From a bacterium (lineage in GTDB: Bacteria > Auribacterota > UBA3054 > JAPLST01): a stretch of DNA of 48,541 nucleotides. The first letter of the stretch is position 1; the number at the start of each line of letters is the position of its first letter. The stretch spans positions 1 to 48,541 of the forward strand of contig JAOACZ010000007.1 of NCBI GenBank assembly GCA_026417575.1, written 5' to 3'. This document shows positions 24,490 to 34,341 of this stretch, piece by piece. The notes under the pieces are model-generated. The model made no database searches. It saw nothing but the letters and a program-made list of their open reading frames with translations, and had not been told where the DNA came from. The translations under genes were made by a program, and so were the position numbers.

Positions 24490-26964
24490 TTAATGAACTA
24501 TGCCATTGATAATGACTACAGTATTTGTGTCACGTGTAAGAGTGCCAAGATTTTTAAGCGGTTCGCGTGAGACAATCAGGGAATCGAAGATACCACCTGT
24601 GGGGCCGTGGGCAAGTTTCTTCACACTGCCAAAGTAGGCTTCGGTAGGGTCAATGGTGGTACCATCAAAACCACCGGTTCCCGCGTCAGCGGCGCCGACG
24701 AGGGCTGATTTCACGATGCTGTTGCCCGCCTTGACCGACACAACATCGCCTGCGGGGAGTACTCCCCCAGTGGCAGGGTTCACCCCTGCACGTACAATAC
24801 TACGAATGAGCGAGCCGCCGATGGGCACCTTGTTTTCGTCCGTGCCCGGCTTGAGCGCTACTTTTCCGATATGACCACTGGCGCGTATCCACACATTAGT
24901 AAGGTTGCCACCCGCGCAACTCACACTCCCGATAGATGCACCCTTGGCATCAAACCCAAAGGCGCGGACCTGCCCGTACCCGCCGGGGTAATAATGACCG
25001 GACAGGTCGCCCCCGTGTGTGCGCACAGCTTTGGTCACGGGGTTCTTGATTTTACCGCGCACGACACTGAGTTTCTTAATGGTGTGCGCGTCCGCCCCGC
25101 CGAGACAGCCAGCATAGACCGTAACACTACCCAGGACTGCGTTTGTAGGAAGAACGATGCGGCCGAGACTTCCACGCACCTTGACGCTAGTGAGAGGCTC
25201 CCGGGCGCGAATCTCGTCTAGCTGAGCAACTGCATGCAATGCATATTCGTTGGTCGCGTCAATTTCGCCGTACAGAGTGTCGTAGCCTATTCCGTTAAGT
25301 GTTTTTGCACGCTTGGCAGTGAGAGCCACTGTAGGTGCGCCGCTGATCTCCAAGACGCTCCCGTCCCAGTGATGAATTGTTCCTTTATACTTGAGAGCGA
25401 TCAGATCGCCATCATCCGCGGGATCAAATACCCAATCTTCGTAGTACCCAAGCGCACCAGCGACGAGCTTGGGATGATGGGGATTTACCGGCGTCACGTG
25501 AATCATTACGTCCATTGAGGTGGCGCCGAAGCCATCCGAGGCGGTCAGACGAAGAAGGAAGTCGGTGCCGGCGTCGCCGCGTTGAGGGATCATGCTAAAT
25601 TTGAGGTAATCCGAATTCACGCCCCAATTCTTGCCATCGCCCGCAGGCGTCAACACACCAGAGTAGGTTACCTCGTCACCGTCGTCGTCTTTGGCGTGCA
25701 CAGTGAAGGACAGCACTTGCAGCTCACGCACTTCAAACCAGTTAGTTTTTGGATAATCGAAGACCGGTAAGGAATTCGCTTTCCACATCTGAACGCGGTT
25801 GTTCCCTGAGTCAGCACAGAAAACGAAATTCTGGTAGCGGGCCAGGTTATACGGGTAAGCGAACTGCCCTTCTGCCGGAGAGGGGGAGACGGCCCCGCCG
25901 ATCACCGTGGTACCGAATTTGCCAATGATAAATCCGTTGGCGTCGGTAATCAGGTATTGGTTTTGAGACGAGTGGGCGCATGCAAAAAGTAAGAAACCAT
26001 CGAAATCAATCAAGCCGCGAATACCGCGATACACATTGCCAGTAAATCCACCCACGTCGTTTGTGGAAGGATCTTGCGGGATGTTCCAGTCATCTTTGTA
26101 CCACAGGTTACTGTACTCGAGCATGATGAACCGGTTGCACCCATTGGCGCCTTTCAGGCGCCGGGCATTGATATAATCGCTGGAGCTTGAGCGTCCCACT
26201 TCTGTAATGTACACGTTCGATCCGATAACAATCACGTCGTAGGGTCCCCAAATCTCGTTGAGCTTCTTTGCAAGACCATCGGCTGGATAATTGACGATGT
26301 TGCTCACGGCGCGCAGATATTCCCAACCGTTACTGCTCAAGGTGTATTCAACCACGCGGTTGTTACCGAAGTCCGCTATTAGCGCGTTGAAGATCACATT
26401 TGTCACAAAGTTCGTCACGCCATCGGAAACGACAGTCGCCAGGTTAGTGAATACGACGGTACCAATCCCGGTGGGGTAGCGGAACTGGCCTGGCCCGCTG
26501 CCGAAAGAACCAAACGCACCGAGCGGTTGACCATTTTGATCGGTAATTTTGATACAGCTGTTAGAACAGTCCACAATTAACAGCTCGCCTGCAGGGCCAA
26601 AGCTTGCATCGGTAGGGAAGCGAAACTGATTTGATCCGGAGCCGGTACTGCCCCACTCATGCACGTAATGCAAGTGCCAAATGTTAGATGGTTCAGGGGT
26701 AAGAACGACGGTGCGATGATAGCCAAGTTTCACCACACGATCATTGCCCGTATCAATGACAAAGGCGTTGCTGACCGTACACAGCACACTTTGTGGATGG
26801 TTGAAAGCATTTGAGCCCGTGCCACCATCGAAGGCGTCAGTTGCATTCCAATATAGCGAGGTGCCGTAACAAGTGATGTAAATAAAATTCGTCCAGTCAC
26901 CTTCTTTCGCGCGCGCGTACAACGACAGTGCAAAAATCACAAGCCAACAGTGCTTTTTGCTCAT
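24490..26964 (-). CDS. secreted NHL-repeat protein with Ig-like and solenoid-type C-terminal regions
   Basis: An 824-aa exported protein with signal peptide MSKKHCWLVIFALSLYARA. Residues about 30-420 hold NHL propeller repeats: FNHPQSVLCTVSNAFVIDTG, GNDRVVKLG, SNQFRFPTDASFG, GPGQFRYPTGIG, GNNRVVEY, CADSGNNRVQMW. A cadherin/Ig-like domain (about 430-500) follows, then about 300 residues of repeating short-strand G-rich units (SLGRIVLPTNAVLGSVTVYA). There is no PEP-CTERM tail. The ATG at 26964 is preferred over a GTG at 26970 because AGGAGG lies 5 nt upstream of it. It leads a three-gene operon of exported proteins. NHL propellers commonly bind ligands or partner proteins; the target is unknown. 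Confidence 0.75.
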   Translation of the reverse strand: MSKKHCWLVIFALSLYARAKEGDWTNFIYITCYGTSLYWNATDAFDGGTGSNAFNHPQSVLCTVSNAFVIDTGNDRVVKLGYHRTVVLTPEPSNIWHLHYVHEWGSTGSGSNQFRFPTDASFGPAGELLIVDCSNSCIKITDQNGQPLGAFGSFGSGPGQFRYPTGIGTVVFTNLATVVSDGVTNFVTNVIFNALIADFGNNRVVEYTLSSNGWEYLRAVSNIVNYPADGLAKKLNEIWGPYDVIVIGSNVYITEVGRSSSSDYINARRLKGANGCNRFIMLEYSNLWYKDDWNIPQDPSTNDVGGFTGNVYRGIRGLIDFDGFLLFACAHSSQNQYLITDANGFIIGKFGTTVIGGAVSPSPAEGQFAYPYNLARYQNFVFCADSGNNRVQMWKANSLPVFDYPKTNWFEVRELQVLSFTVHAKDDDGDEVTYSGVLTPAGDGKNWGVNSDYLKFSMIPQRGDAGTDFLLRLTASDGFGATSMDVMIHVTPVNPHHPKLVAGALGYYEDWVFDPADDGDLIALKYKGTIHHWDGSVLEISGAPTVALTAKRAKTLNGIGYDTLYGEIDATNEYALHAVAQLDEIRAREPLTSVKVRGSLGRIVLPTNAVLGSVTVYAGCLGGADAHTIKKLSVVRGKIKNPVTKAVRTHGGDLSGHYYPGGYGQVRAFGFDAKGASIGSVSCAGGNLTNVWIRASGHIGKVALKPGTDENKVPIGGSLIRSIVRAGVNPATGGVLPAGDVVSVKAGNSIVKSALVGAADAGTGGFDGTTIDPTEAYFGSVKKLAHGPTGGIFDSLIVSREPLKNLGTLTRDTNTVVIINGIVH

Positions 26965-27778
26965 ACGCACCTCCTTTTAGAAGACACCTGAACGGTCACA
27001 ACCACGGCATGACAACTTTTTCCAGCAGTCTCATACAAGCACTGGGGGACAAAGCACAGTTCTGATTGCTCGTTAGAATGGCTATGTCTTCCTCGCGCCG
27101 CACTGCATTAGTCTATCATTTTCTTGATTCGTTCGCAAATCGTTACGAGCACGTGATAGGGTGAACAGAAGCATGAGCACAAGAGACGGGCAGCTGTCTT
27201 TTTTGGAAGTCCATGGGGAGAATATCACGCGCCGACACGGAGCAAACGTGCGAGCGATGATGGATTATTTCAGAGCCTTAATATCTGGCATGCTCTCTTC
27301 GGTCCGTGCAGGTGGCTGCATGGTCGTCCGAAAGTTTACAAGGAGTTCAACTCGGCTCGCAAGCGTTGGTGTGCCTCAGTGCAGGTGGTGAATTCTTTCC
27401 AGCGTCGTGGAGAGCAACGCACCTTACCTGCTTACCCTCTAGTAGCATGCCTGCGACTGACGTGCATGCTCAGGCTGAGGTGTAGTATTGGCTGGTGCAT
27501 GAAGAGTCACAACGGCTTGTAACCACACCGTGGGTCTCTGGTACGCTGTTTGCGGTTGCGCCAGCGAGGAGGGATAGTCATAACGAACCTCATAGGAACA
27601 CTAGAGTGGAATCGTACGGTGCTGGACAACGCAGGAGAAAACTGTGGCAGTCACGTGGCTGCAAGGATGACTCTTGCATAATTCGGTGTGAGCGCTGTGA
27701 GAGTGTAACTTTTGCGGCGTGTGCCCTGCAGATGGACGACGTAAGTTGCACACTGAGTACCTAGATAACGTTACGCAG
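26965..27778. other. long intergenic region, no convincing gene
   Basis: About 800 nt between the divergent secreted-protein genes. Short frames at 27161-27391 and 27495-27764 have no ribosome binding site, signal peptide or motif. A different frame near 27570-27690 reads GGIVITNLIGTLEWNRTVL, which looks protein-like and may be a fragment of a lost gene. No tRNA or riboswitch was recognised. Confidence 0.4.
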
Positions 27779-27808
27779 TTGACATTGCACGCGCGACGGA
27801 TGTATAAT
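27779..27808 (+). promoter_or_regulatory. sigma-70-type promoter
   Basis: TTGACA (27779-27784) and TATAAT (27803-27808) are both consensus boxes with an 18-nt spacer, 47 nt upstream of the secreted-protein gene at 27856. Confidence 0.8.
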
Positions 27809-27855
27809 GCGAAACCGTATCGTACACTTATTTGTAGCCCTGTAGTGAGGCCAAG

Positions 27856-28485
27856 ATGAGGAAGTTTCTTTTACTGGTACTGATGGTGAATGTGCTTAAC
27901 TGCTATGCCATGATTGCCACGGGCAGAGTCGCCTTTGTGCATGGTGGCGACACACTGCGGGTCATGGTTCCTAGGGTAGCTGCTAATTACGGAGACGCGG
28001 TGCTGGCGAGCACACGTGAAACGTCACTTGCTGGCCGTCGCGCCGTGGTGCACACCTTTGTGAACGAGCAATCCACGCGTCACATTGTGATGATTGTCTA
28101 CCCCGAGGATGGCATTACCAATGTCTACACCTTTATTACAGTGAAGCTACCAGGTGGGCCAACCGCAGGCCCCAACGACCCGCAGGGGCAGGTGGCGCAA
28201 GAGTATCTGGCGAGAAAACTGCAAGGACATGAGGTGCTGCTTGAAGCCGCCACGTCTGCCGCGGATGGTACACTGGAAGGGAGCGTGAGGGTGATAAAAG
28301 ACAAAAAACGCGCCGGTTTGGTTGCGCAGTATCAGCGAACGAAAATCTATCATCGCGCTAAAGAAGCGGGTCCGCCATCACCGCCCACTGGTTACTCGTA
28401 TCAGCTGACTAGTGACTCGCTCATCGTCAAGGGCAAGTCACGCGTTAAGCTTTTTGAAGCCATGGGTACCGCTACCAGCCAGTGA
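27856..28485 (+). CDS. secreted protein of unknown function
   Basis: A 209-aa exported protein with signal peptide MRKFLLLVLMVNVLNCYA. Possible cores are GRVAFVHGGDTLRVMVPRVA and VAQEYLARKLQGHEVLLEAA. The first could be a short OB-like or nuclease-like strand pattern, but I see no catalytic motif. It begins after a perfect promoter and ends 13 nt before the apionate-lactonase-like gene, so the two are probably cotranscribed. Confidence 0.6.
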   Translation: MRKFLLLVLMVNVLNCYAMIATGRVAFVHGGDTLRVMVPRVAANYGDAVLASTRETSLAGRRAVVHTFVNEQSTRHIVMIVYPEDGITNVYTFITVKLPGGPTAGPNDPQGQVAQEYLARKLQGHEVLLEAATSAADGTLEGSVRVIKDKKRAGLVAQYQRTKIYHRAKEAGPPSPPTGYSYQLTSDSLIVKGKSRVKLFEAMGTATSQ

Positions 28486-28498
28486 CGCTGGGACGGAC

Positions 28499-30451
28499 GT
28501 GTGGTCTGAGACAACATTACGCGTACTCCAATGGGGCGCAGCTGAGAAACCTAACCGGCGCATACACATCGTTGCGGGGCCGGTGAACTGTGTGTTTGAA
28601 CCGGCAACGGCTTTCCTGCGTCAGATTTGCTACGACAGTACGGAGTTAGTACATGGTGTCTACGCTGCTGTGCGGGGCCCACATTGGGAAACGATTTCTC
28701 CCCACGTCGAAAAATTCGCAGTGCGCTATAGTGAGGGGGCGACGATGATCTCGTTTCATGTGGTTTGTAAAGCCCTACCAATATGGCTCGAGTGGGACGG
28801 AAAGGTGGTCGCCAGTCACGCCGGTACAATCACTTTCTCGTTTGATGGTGTGGCGCGTTCCACGTTCCTGCGCAACCGGATCGGACTGTGCGTGTTACAC
28901 CCTGACACTTGTGCTGGCCTGCCATGTGTGATCGAGCATAGCGACGGCTCTGTAACGCACACCATGTTTCCGTATTTGATTTCACCTCACCAACCGTTCC
29001 TCAATGTGCGTGCCATTTCGTACCGAACGAAGGATGGGGTTGAAACACGCATAGCTTGTGAGGGAGATGTTTTTGAAACTGAGGATCAGCGTAACTGGAC
29101 GGATGCTTCATTCAAGACATACTGCACACCGCTGGCGTCACCTTCGCCTGTCAGAGTGACAGAGGGCACTCGTATTCGTCAATCCGTGACCATTATGGTG
29201 CGTGCCCGAGACAACAAAAGGGTCTCCCGTCCGCAGAAGCTTTCCGACGCAGTCGTTTGCGAGATTACACAGCGACCCAGGCCGCGCCCCGAGATTGGCT
29301 TTGGTGTGCCCTGGGAGAATGCGCAATTCAACGATGTCACCTGTGCACGATTGCAGGCACTCAAGCCAGCACATTTGCGCACGGAATTGCACCTTAGCGA
29401 TAAAAACTGGCGAAAAGACTGGACACACGCGCTCAACGCCGCGCAGACGCTTGCAACACTACTTGAAGTAGCGCTCGTTGTACCGTCGTCATTGGACGAT
29501 TTAGAAGAGTTTGCCGCCGAGTGGAAGGATAACATCTCGCTGGTCGCACGCTGCTTTGTGCTGGGCGAGGGTCGCACAGTGTTATCACGTGAGGTTTTTT
29601 CTCGTGCTGCGGACTATCTACGCTCACGCATCGCACAGGCATTGATTGGGGCCGGTACAAATCGCTACTTCACCGAGTTAAACCGCTCTCGCCCCCCCTT
29701 GGAAGGTGTTGACGCTATTACGTATTCATGTAACCCACAAGTGCACACTTTTGACAATGCTTCCATCGCGGAAACACCTGCTGGCCAAGCATGGACGGTG
29801 CGCACCGCACGGTCCTTTTGTGGAGTCCTACCGATTTTTGTGTCTCCCATCACTCTCAGGCCGCGCCCCGCTCGACACGCCTTCGAGACAAACGAGTACC
29901 CACCCGCCTGGGCAGATGTGCGCCAAGCCTCGCTCTTTGCGGTCGGTTTTGCGTTGAGCAGCCTTACTCACCTTGCTGCTGCAGGTGTTGCTGGCATCAC
30001 CCTGTTCGATATTGTAGGTTGGAACGGCATAATGGATGGCGTTTATGGTGGATGGCTATCTCATCTATGCGGGCAGCATGGAGTGTATCCGCTGTACCAC
30101 CTGTGCGCGGATCTTGCGGAGAATGCGTGTGCCACGTGGCTTGAGGCAGATGTGAGTGAGCCAATACGACTCGCTGCACTGGCACTCACAAACCACCGTC
30201 GCACCGTCTTGTTACTGAGTAATCTAACTGCGGATGAGCTCGCTATAGCGGTGCGTGTGCCAGGTACATATGCTCACGCACGACGCTTGGACGCTTCAAC
30301 GTTGCCTCAAGCGCTACTGAGCCCTGAAAATTTCCGCGCAGGTTACACGGACGTTTTCACGCCACATGACGGCAGAGTTGAGTTAGTTCTCCAATCCAAC
30401 GCCTACCTGCGCCTTGACACGTACACACAGGAGCCACTCCTTCCGAATTAA
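28499..30451 (+). CDS. D-apionate lactonase-like protein
   Basis: A 650-aa protein without signal peptide. It resembles the three-part D-apionate lactonase architecture: an N-terminal beta region, a central TIM barrel and a C-terminal beta domain. Barrel landmarks are RPRPEIGFGVP, LKPAHLRTELHLSD, GAGTNRYFTELNRSRP, YSCNPQVHTFDNASIAETPA and SPITLRPR, followed by ASLFAVGFALSSLTHLAAAG. ApnL hydrolyses D-apionolactone in apiose catabolism; apiose occurs in rhamnogalacturonan II and apiogalacturonans. GTG at 28499 is preferred because it clears the upstream gene by 13 nt and has GGGACGG before it; a GTG at 28412 would overlap by 74 nt. The family call is from memory of conserved phrases; a glycosidase with the same fold is the alternative. 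The other apiose genes are absent here. Confidence 0.6.
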   Translation: MWSETTLRVLQWGAAEKPNRRIHIVAGPVNCVFEPATAFLRQICYDSTELVHGVYAAVRGPHWETISPHVEKFAVRYSEGATMISFHVVCKALPIWLEWDGKVVASHAGTITFSFDGVARSTFLRNRIGLCVLHPDTCAGLPCVIEHSDGSVTHTMFPYLISPHQPFLNVRAISYRTKDGVETRIACEGDVFETEDQRNWTDASFKTYCTPLASPSPVRVTEGTRIRQSVTIMVRARDNKRVSRPQKLSDAVVCEITQRPRPRPEIGFGVPWENAQFNDVTCARLQALKPAHLRTELHLSDKNWRKDWTHALNAAQTLATLLEVALVVPSSLDDLEEFAAEWKDNISLVARCFVLGEGRTVLSREVFSRAADYLRSRIAQALIGAGTNRYFTELNRSRPPLEGVDAITYSCNPQVHTFDNASIAETPAGQAWTVRTARSFCGVLPIFVSPITLRPRPARHAFETNEYPPAWADVRQASLFAVGFALSSLTHLAAAGVAGITLFDIVGWNGIMDGVYGGWLSHLCGQHGVYPLYHLCADLAENACATWLEADVSEPIRLAALALTNHRRTVLLLSNLTADELAIAVRVPGTYAHARRLDASTLPQALLSPENFRAGYTDVFTPHDGRVELVLQSNAYLRLDTYTQEPLLPN

Positions 30452-30607
30452 AATGCTCGGATGCTGGCTCGACAGGCCTTATCAGCCAGTCTAGCCGGTC
30501 CGCTTGCTCATGACTGGATTTGCACCCTACTCTTTCAACCCATCATGGTCAGAATTGTCTTGTGCGCTCTGCACTCCCGCTCATGCTCGTTCGATTTCCT
30601 TTCTCAT

Positions 30608-30636
30608 TTGTTTCCATCATGGCATTTGGCTATAAT
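30608..30636 (+). promoter_or_regulatory. probable promoter for nadE
   Basis: TTGTTT (30608-30613) and TATAAT (30631-30636) are separated by 17 nt, 60 nt before the nadE ATG. The -10 is perfect and the -35 weak. Confidence 0.6.
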
Positions 30637-30695
30637 GAGACAAACGTGCCGGCTTGTGATTCAGTTGTGTGTAATGTGGCATGCGGGAGCAGGGG

Positions 30696-32651
30696 ATGAA
30701 AAATACTTACGGTTTTGTGCGTGTGGCGGCGGGCGTGCCTCGTGTTCGCGTGGCCGACCCCGAATTTAATGCCAACGAAGCGATCGCACTCGCGCGCGCC
30801 GCTGACGTGGCGGGTGCCCATCTCCTCGTTCTACCTGAATGCGCTCTCACCGGTTATACTGGAAACGATCTTTTTCAACAGCGTGCCCTTTTGGACGCCG
30901 TTTGCGCTGCCCTCCGACGTGTCTGTGAACAGACCGCTGACTGCAACCTTCTCGTTATCGTTGGCTTACCCCTGGCGAGCGAAAACCAGCTTTTTAATTG
31001 CGCAGCTATGCTCTGCCACGGTGAGATCCTCGGTGTCGTCCCAAAGACATTTATCCCCGGCTACAAGGAATACTACGAACAGCGCTGGTTTACCTCTGCT
31101 GCAGATGCTCTGGCCGATACTATCGTTCTAAACGGCTCACCTGTCCCGTTTGGCGCCGACCTCTTATTTCGCGCTGAAGGCAATGCTTCCTTTACTGTTG
31201 GAGTGGAACTTTGCGAAGATTTGTGGAGCCCGATCCCACCAAGTTCCATGCAGGCACTTGCAGGTGCCACCATCCTGTGCAACCTGTCAGCTAGCAACGA
31301 ACTGGTTGGGAAAGCAGAGTATCGCGCTCAGCTTGTCCGCCAGCAATCGGCCCGCTGCATCGCTGGCTACGTCTACGCTTCCGCAGGTGTAGGCGAGTCC
31401 ACTACCGACGTTGTCTTTAGTGGCCACGCCATGATTGCCGAGAATGGTATCATCCTCGCCGAAAATCCTCGCTTCGAACGCGACCCTGTGCTCCTCATAA
31501 CCGACCTCGATCTCGGCCGGCTCCTCCACGACCGCCGTACCACCACAAGCTTTAGTACCGCCGCCGCAGAACATGCCCCTTCCTGCCGCACGATCGACTT
31601 CACTCTTGAACAGCCCCGCTGGCATACGCCACTCCGTCGGCCAATTCCTACCCATCCATTTGTGCCCGCCGACTCCGCCGAGCGCACTCAGCGCTGCAAA
31701 GAAATTTTCTCCATCCAGACCGCCGCCCTTGCGAAACGCCTTGAACATTGTCAGATCCAGCGCGTCGTCCTCGGTGTTTCCGGTGGCCTCGATTCTACTT
31801 TGGCCCTCCTCGTTGCGGTCCATACCTTTGATCTGCTCCGCTATGCCCGCAGTGGCATTTACGCGCTCAGCATGCCCGGCTTCGGCACCTCAGAGCGCAC
31901 TCGCGACAACGTGCGTTCCCTCTGTAAAACTCTCGGCGTTACGCTTGAAGAGCTCGATATCCGCCCGCTGTGTGCGCAAATCTTCTCCGACCTCAAGCAC
32001 AGCCCTGAGCACCATGACGTCACTTACGAAAACGTCCAAGCACGTGCCCGGACCCTCCTCCTCCTAAATCGCGCTAATCAGCTTGGCGCTCTTCAGCTCG
32101 GCACCGGTGATCTTTCCGAGCTCGCTCTCGGCTGGTGCACTTATGGTGGTGACCACCTCGCTATGTACAACATTAATTGCGGTGTCCCCAAAACCTTGGT
32201 TCGCTACCTCGTCGCCTGGGTCGCCGATACGCATTGTGATCCCCAAGCGCGCCAGGCCCTCACCGATATCCTCGCTACACCTATCTCACCAGAGCTCCTC
32301 CCACCAACGCCGGACGGAACCATCGCCCAAAAAACCGAAGAAATGATTGGCCCGTACGAACTGCACGATTTTTTCCTTTACCACACCGTGCGTTGCGGCG
32401 CTCCACCTCGTGTCATTTACCTCCTTGCAACTCAGGCCTTCCAGCATCAGTACCCTCCCAGTGCCATTCTCCGCTGGCTCCGCGTCTTCTACACACGGTT
32501 CTTCGCCAACCAATTCAAACGCTCGTGTGTCCCCGACGGTCCTAAAGTAGGCTCCGTCAGCCTCTCGCCACGCGGTGACTGGCGTATGCCCAGTGATGCT
32601 TCTCCCGCCACCTGGCTTGCAGAACTTGACGAGCTCCAGCGTCACTCATGA
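30696..32651 (+). CDS. nadE: glutamine-dependent NAD+ synthetase
   Basis: A 651-aa two-domain cytoplasmic enzyme that amidates deamido-NAD using glutamine and ATP. The N-terminal nitrilase-like glutaminase shows Glu48 in LPECALTGYTGND, a conserved Lys in VPKTFIPGYKEYYEQRWF and Cys173 in VELCEDLWSP. The C-terminal synthetase carries the PP-loop SGGLDS at residues 362-367 and the later motifs GTGDLSELALGWCTYGGDH and NINCGVPKTLV. Length fits the glutamine-dependent form of about 640-680 aa. The ATG at 30696 is chosen over 30681 because GGGAGCAGGGG then serves as ribosome binding site. Followed after 147 nt by a nitroreductase gene. Confidence 0.95.
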   Translation: MKNTYGFVRVAAGVPRVRVADPEFNANEAIALARAADVAGAHLLVLPECALTGYTGNDLFQQRALLDAVCAALRRVCEQTADCNLLVIVGLPLASENQLFNCAAMLCHGEILGVVPKTFIPGYKEYYEQRWFTSAADALADTIVLNGSPVPFGADLLFRAEGNASFTVGVELCEDLWSPIPPSSMQALAGATILCNLSASNELVGKAEYRAQLVRQQSARCIAGYVYASAGVGESTTDVVFSGHAMIAENGIILAENPRFERDPVLLITDLDLGRLLHDRRTTTSFSTAAAEHAPSCRTIDFTLEQPRWHTPLRRPIPTHPFVPADSAERTQRCKEIFSIQTAALAKRLEHCQIQRVVLGVSGGLDSTLALLVAVHTFDLLRYARSGIYALSMPGFGTSERTRDNVRSLCKTLGVTLEELDIRPLCAQIFSDLKHSPEHHDVTYENVQARARTLLLLNRANQLGALQLGTGDLSELALGWCTYGGDHLAMYNINCGVPKTLVRYLVAWVADTHCDPQARQALTDILATPISPELLPPTPDGTIAQKTEEMIGPYELHDFFLYHTVRCGAPPRVIYLLATQAFQHQYPPSAILRWLRVFYTRFFANQFKRSCVPDGPKVGSVSLSPRGDWRMPSDASPATWLAELDELQRHS

Positions 32652-32798
32652 TACCTGCCAGCCCTCCATCCACATCTCTTCCATTCCGTTTTAGTTGCAT
32701 CCAGGTTGAGGCAGTCCTCGCCCGCGCACCCACTCTTCCATACGCGGCTCTGCCTGACGACCACTTTCCTTCACCTTTACTCACAAAGCGCCTTATCA

Positions 32799-33335
32799 AT
32801 GCACTTTCTCGACCTTGTGCGGCAACGCCAGAGCTGTCGCGCATTCACTAATCGTCCTGTACCACGCGATCTTCTTGAACACTGTTGCGAAGCCGCTCGT
32901 CTCGCACCGTCCGCCTGCAATTCTCAACCATGGTTTTTTCACATCGTCGAAGACCCCACTCTCCGACAGCGCCTCGCTGACGCTGCGTTCTCAGGGCCTT
33001 TTTCCATGTGCGCCTTCGCCAAAACAGCGCCTGTCCTGGTCGTTATCGAGACACTGCGACCGGCACTCCCCGCCCGTCTTGGCGGCTGGGTGCGCGGCGT
33101 GTACTACCCCGCCATCGATGTCGGCATCGCTGTAGAACACTTCGTACTCCAAGCCACAGAAGAAGGTCTTGCGACCCTATGGCTCGGCTGGTTCAACGCG
33201 CGTGCTGTTCGGAGCGTTCTGGGCCTCCCTCGCTCCGCTCGTCTTGATGTCATGCTCGCCGTTGGATATCCCGCCGAACGCACCCTTCGTGAAAAGCTGC
33301 GGAAGCCGCTTGAGCAGATACGCCGTTACCTCTAG
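32799..33335 (+). CDS. nitroreductase-family flavoprotein
   Basis: A 178-aa FMN-dependent oxidoreductase of the nitroreductase family. It starts MHFLDLVRQRQSCRAFTNRP, where the family has RRSxRxF, followed by AARLAPSACNSQPWFFHIV for FMN binding. It continues with AIDVGIAVEHFVLQATEEGL, ATLWLGWF and LAVGYPAE. Length is typical for the short NfsA/NfnB-like group. The natural substrate cannot be told. The ATG at 32799 begins at the family's normal N-terminus; the frame is open further upstream. It lies 147 nt after nadE with no clear promoter between, so cotranscription is likely. Confidence 0.85.
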   Translation: MHFLDLVRQRQSCRAFTNRPVPRDLLEHCCEAARLAPSACNSQPWFFHIVEDPTLRQRLADAAFSGPFSMCAFAKTAPVLVVIETLRPALPARLGGWVRGVYYPAIDVGIAVEHFVLQATEEGLATLWLGWFNARAVRSVLGLPRSARLDVMLAVGYPAERTLREKLRKPLEQIRRYL

Positions 33336-33699
33336 TGCCCTTGCCTGGCCTCAGTTCGCTGGTGCTCTCTAGAACGCCTTATTTGAGCGGAAACACCGCT
33401 CTAATATCACCTCGCTTCTACTGTCTGGCGGTTGGAAATTGCGTCCTCGTGTGAACCCACGGAGTGGTAACGATAACCTTTCTTCGGCATTTTATAAAAT
33501 TGTGATTGGATTTTGCAATAGTGCAATCTGCACGACTTCTCATTGCAGAATCGCGAAAAAAAGTGCGCTTGTGAAGTGTGGGGCAGCTACGCTAGTTTGA
33601 AATATGATATTGATAACAAAGAACTTAAAAAGCAATCGCGGCTTTTTCCAGCTAGTGGCATAATAATTGCTGATTTTCTTTATCACATTGCGGAAATAC
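33336..33699. other. intergenic region upstream of the fibre-protein cluster
   Basis: Contains a perfect 6-bp hairpin GAGCGG/CCGCTC (33385-33401) that lacks a U-tract and may be a weak terminator. It also contains an AT-rich palindrome ATTTTATAAAAT (about 33490) and an inverted repeat TTGCA/TGCAA around ATAG (33513-33526) that could be an operator. I could not place a convincing -35/-10 pair. Confidence 0.4.
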
Positions 33700-34341
33700 G
33701 TGAATGTAACCTGTTTCATCGCAGTAAGCTGGGCGGTCGTGACGCTGGTCACCACCGCGTTCGCAGTAGACGCTTCTCAATTCAATCTCCGTCTCTCTCG
33801 CTATGGCTTCACTGCTGCGGCAGGTTATCCTCCGCGTGGCTTTCACCGCGCGACTGGCTGGTCCCTCGGTATTCCCGTCGCTGGGCTCGCCCGCCATGAC
33901 GCGGGCAACGATGTACTTTATGCTGGCCTGTGGTACGTTTTGTTTTTTGCCCTGCCGCCACCTGCGCCTAACATTACGTTCCCGATAGCTGTTCTCTCCG
34001 GCAAAACTGGTTCATACTCTACCCTTGACTACACGCTGCACATGGTTGGTACTAAGCCACCCACTGTGCCTTATCCCTACCATGCCTACACGATTGCGTT
34101 CACTAATGGAATCCGCTGTGAGCACTCTTTTATCGCACAGTTACCCGACAATAGTCAATGGTCACTCGACGTTCCTCTTAGTGAAGGCGAGGAGATAGAA
34201 CTGGCGCTGGTATGTAGTAATGTCTTTGGCGAGTCCGCTGCCCCAACGGTGTTGATGATTTCGCAAATTCCCGAGTCGCTTCCGCTAGCCGGCGTTGTGT
34301 GCCTTGCGCTCACATCCTTTCGGCGAGGAAGGTTACTTTGA
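33700..34341 (+). CDS. secreted protein with PEP-CTERM-like (IPES) tail
   Basis: A 213-aa exported protein. GTG at 33700 gives a clean signal peptide (NVTCFIAVSWAVVTLVTTAFA); TTG codons at 33667 and 33688 are alternatives, none with a strong ribosome site. The mature part is all-beta in character, with a G-rich opening (YGFTAAAGYPPRGFHRATGW, then GLWYVLFF) and a fibronectin-like region. The tail IPESLPLAG, hydrophobic stretch and RRGR has the layout of a PEP-CTERM signal but with Ser in place of the second Pro. It is the first of four exported-protein genes; the next gene overlaps its stop codon (TTGA). Confidence 0.65.
   Translation: MNVTCFIAVSWAVVTLVTTAFAVDASQFNLRLSRYGFTAAAGYPPRGFHRATGWSLGIPVAGLARHDAGNDVLYAGLWYVLFFALPPPAPNITFPIAVLSGKTGSYSTLDYTLHMVGTKPPTVPYPYHAYTIAFTNGIRCEHSFIAQLPDNSQWSLDVPLSEGEEIELALVCSNVFGESAAPTVLMISQIPESLPLAGVVCLALTSFRRGRLL

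Noticed and set aside
27161-27764. Two short plus-strand frames in the 27 kb intergenic region
   Set aside because: No ribosome binding site, signal peptide, motif or codon pattern resembling the real genes.
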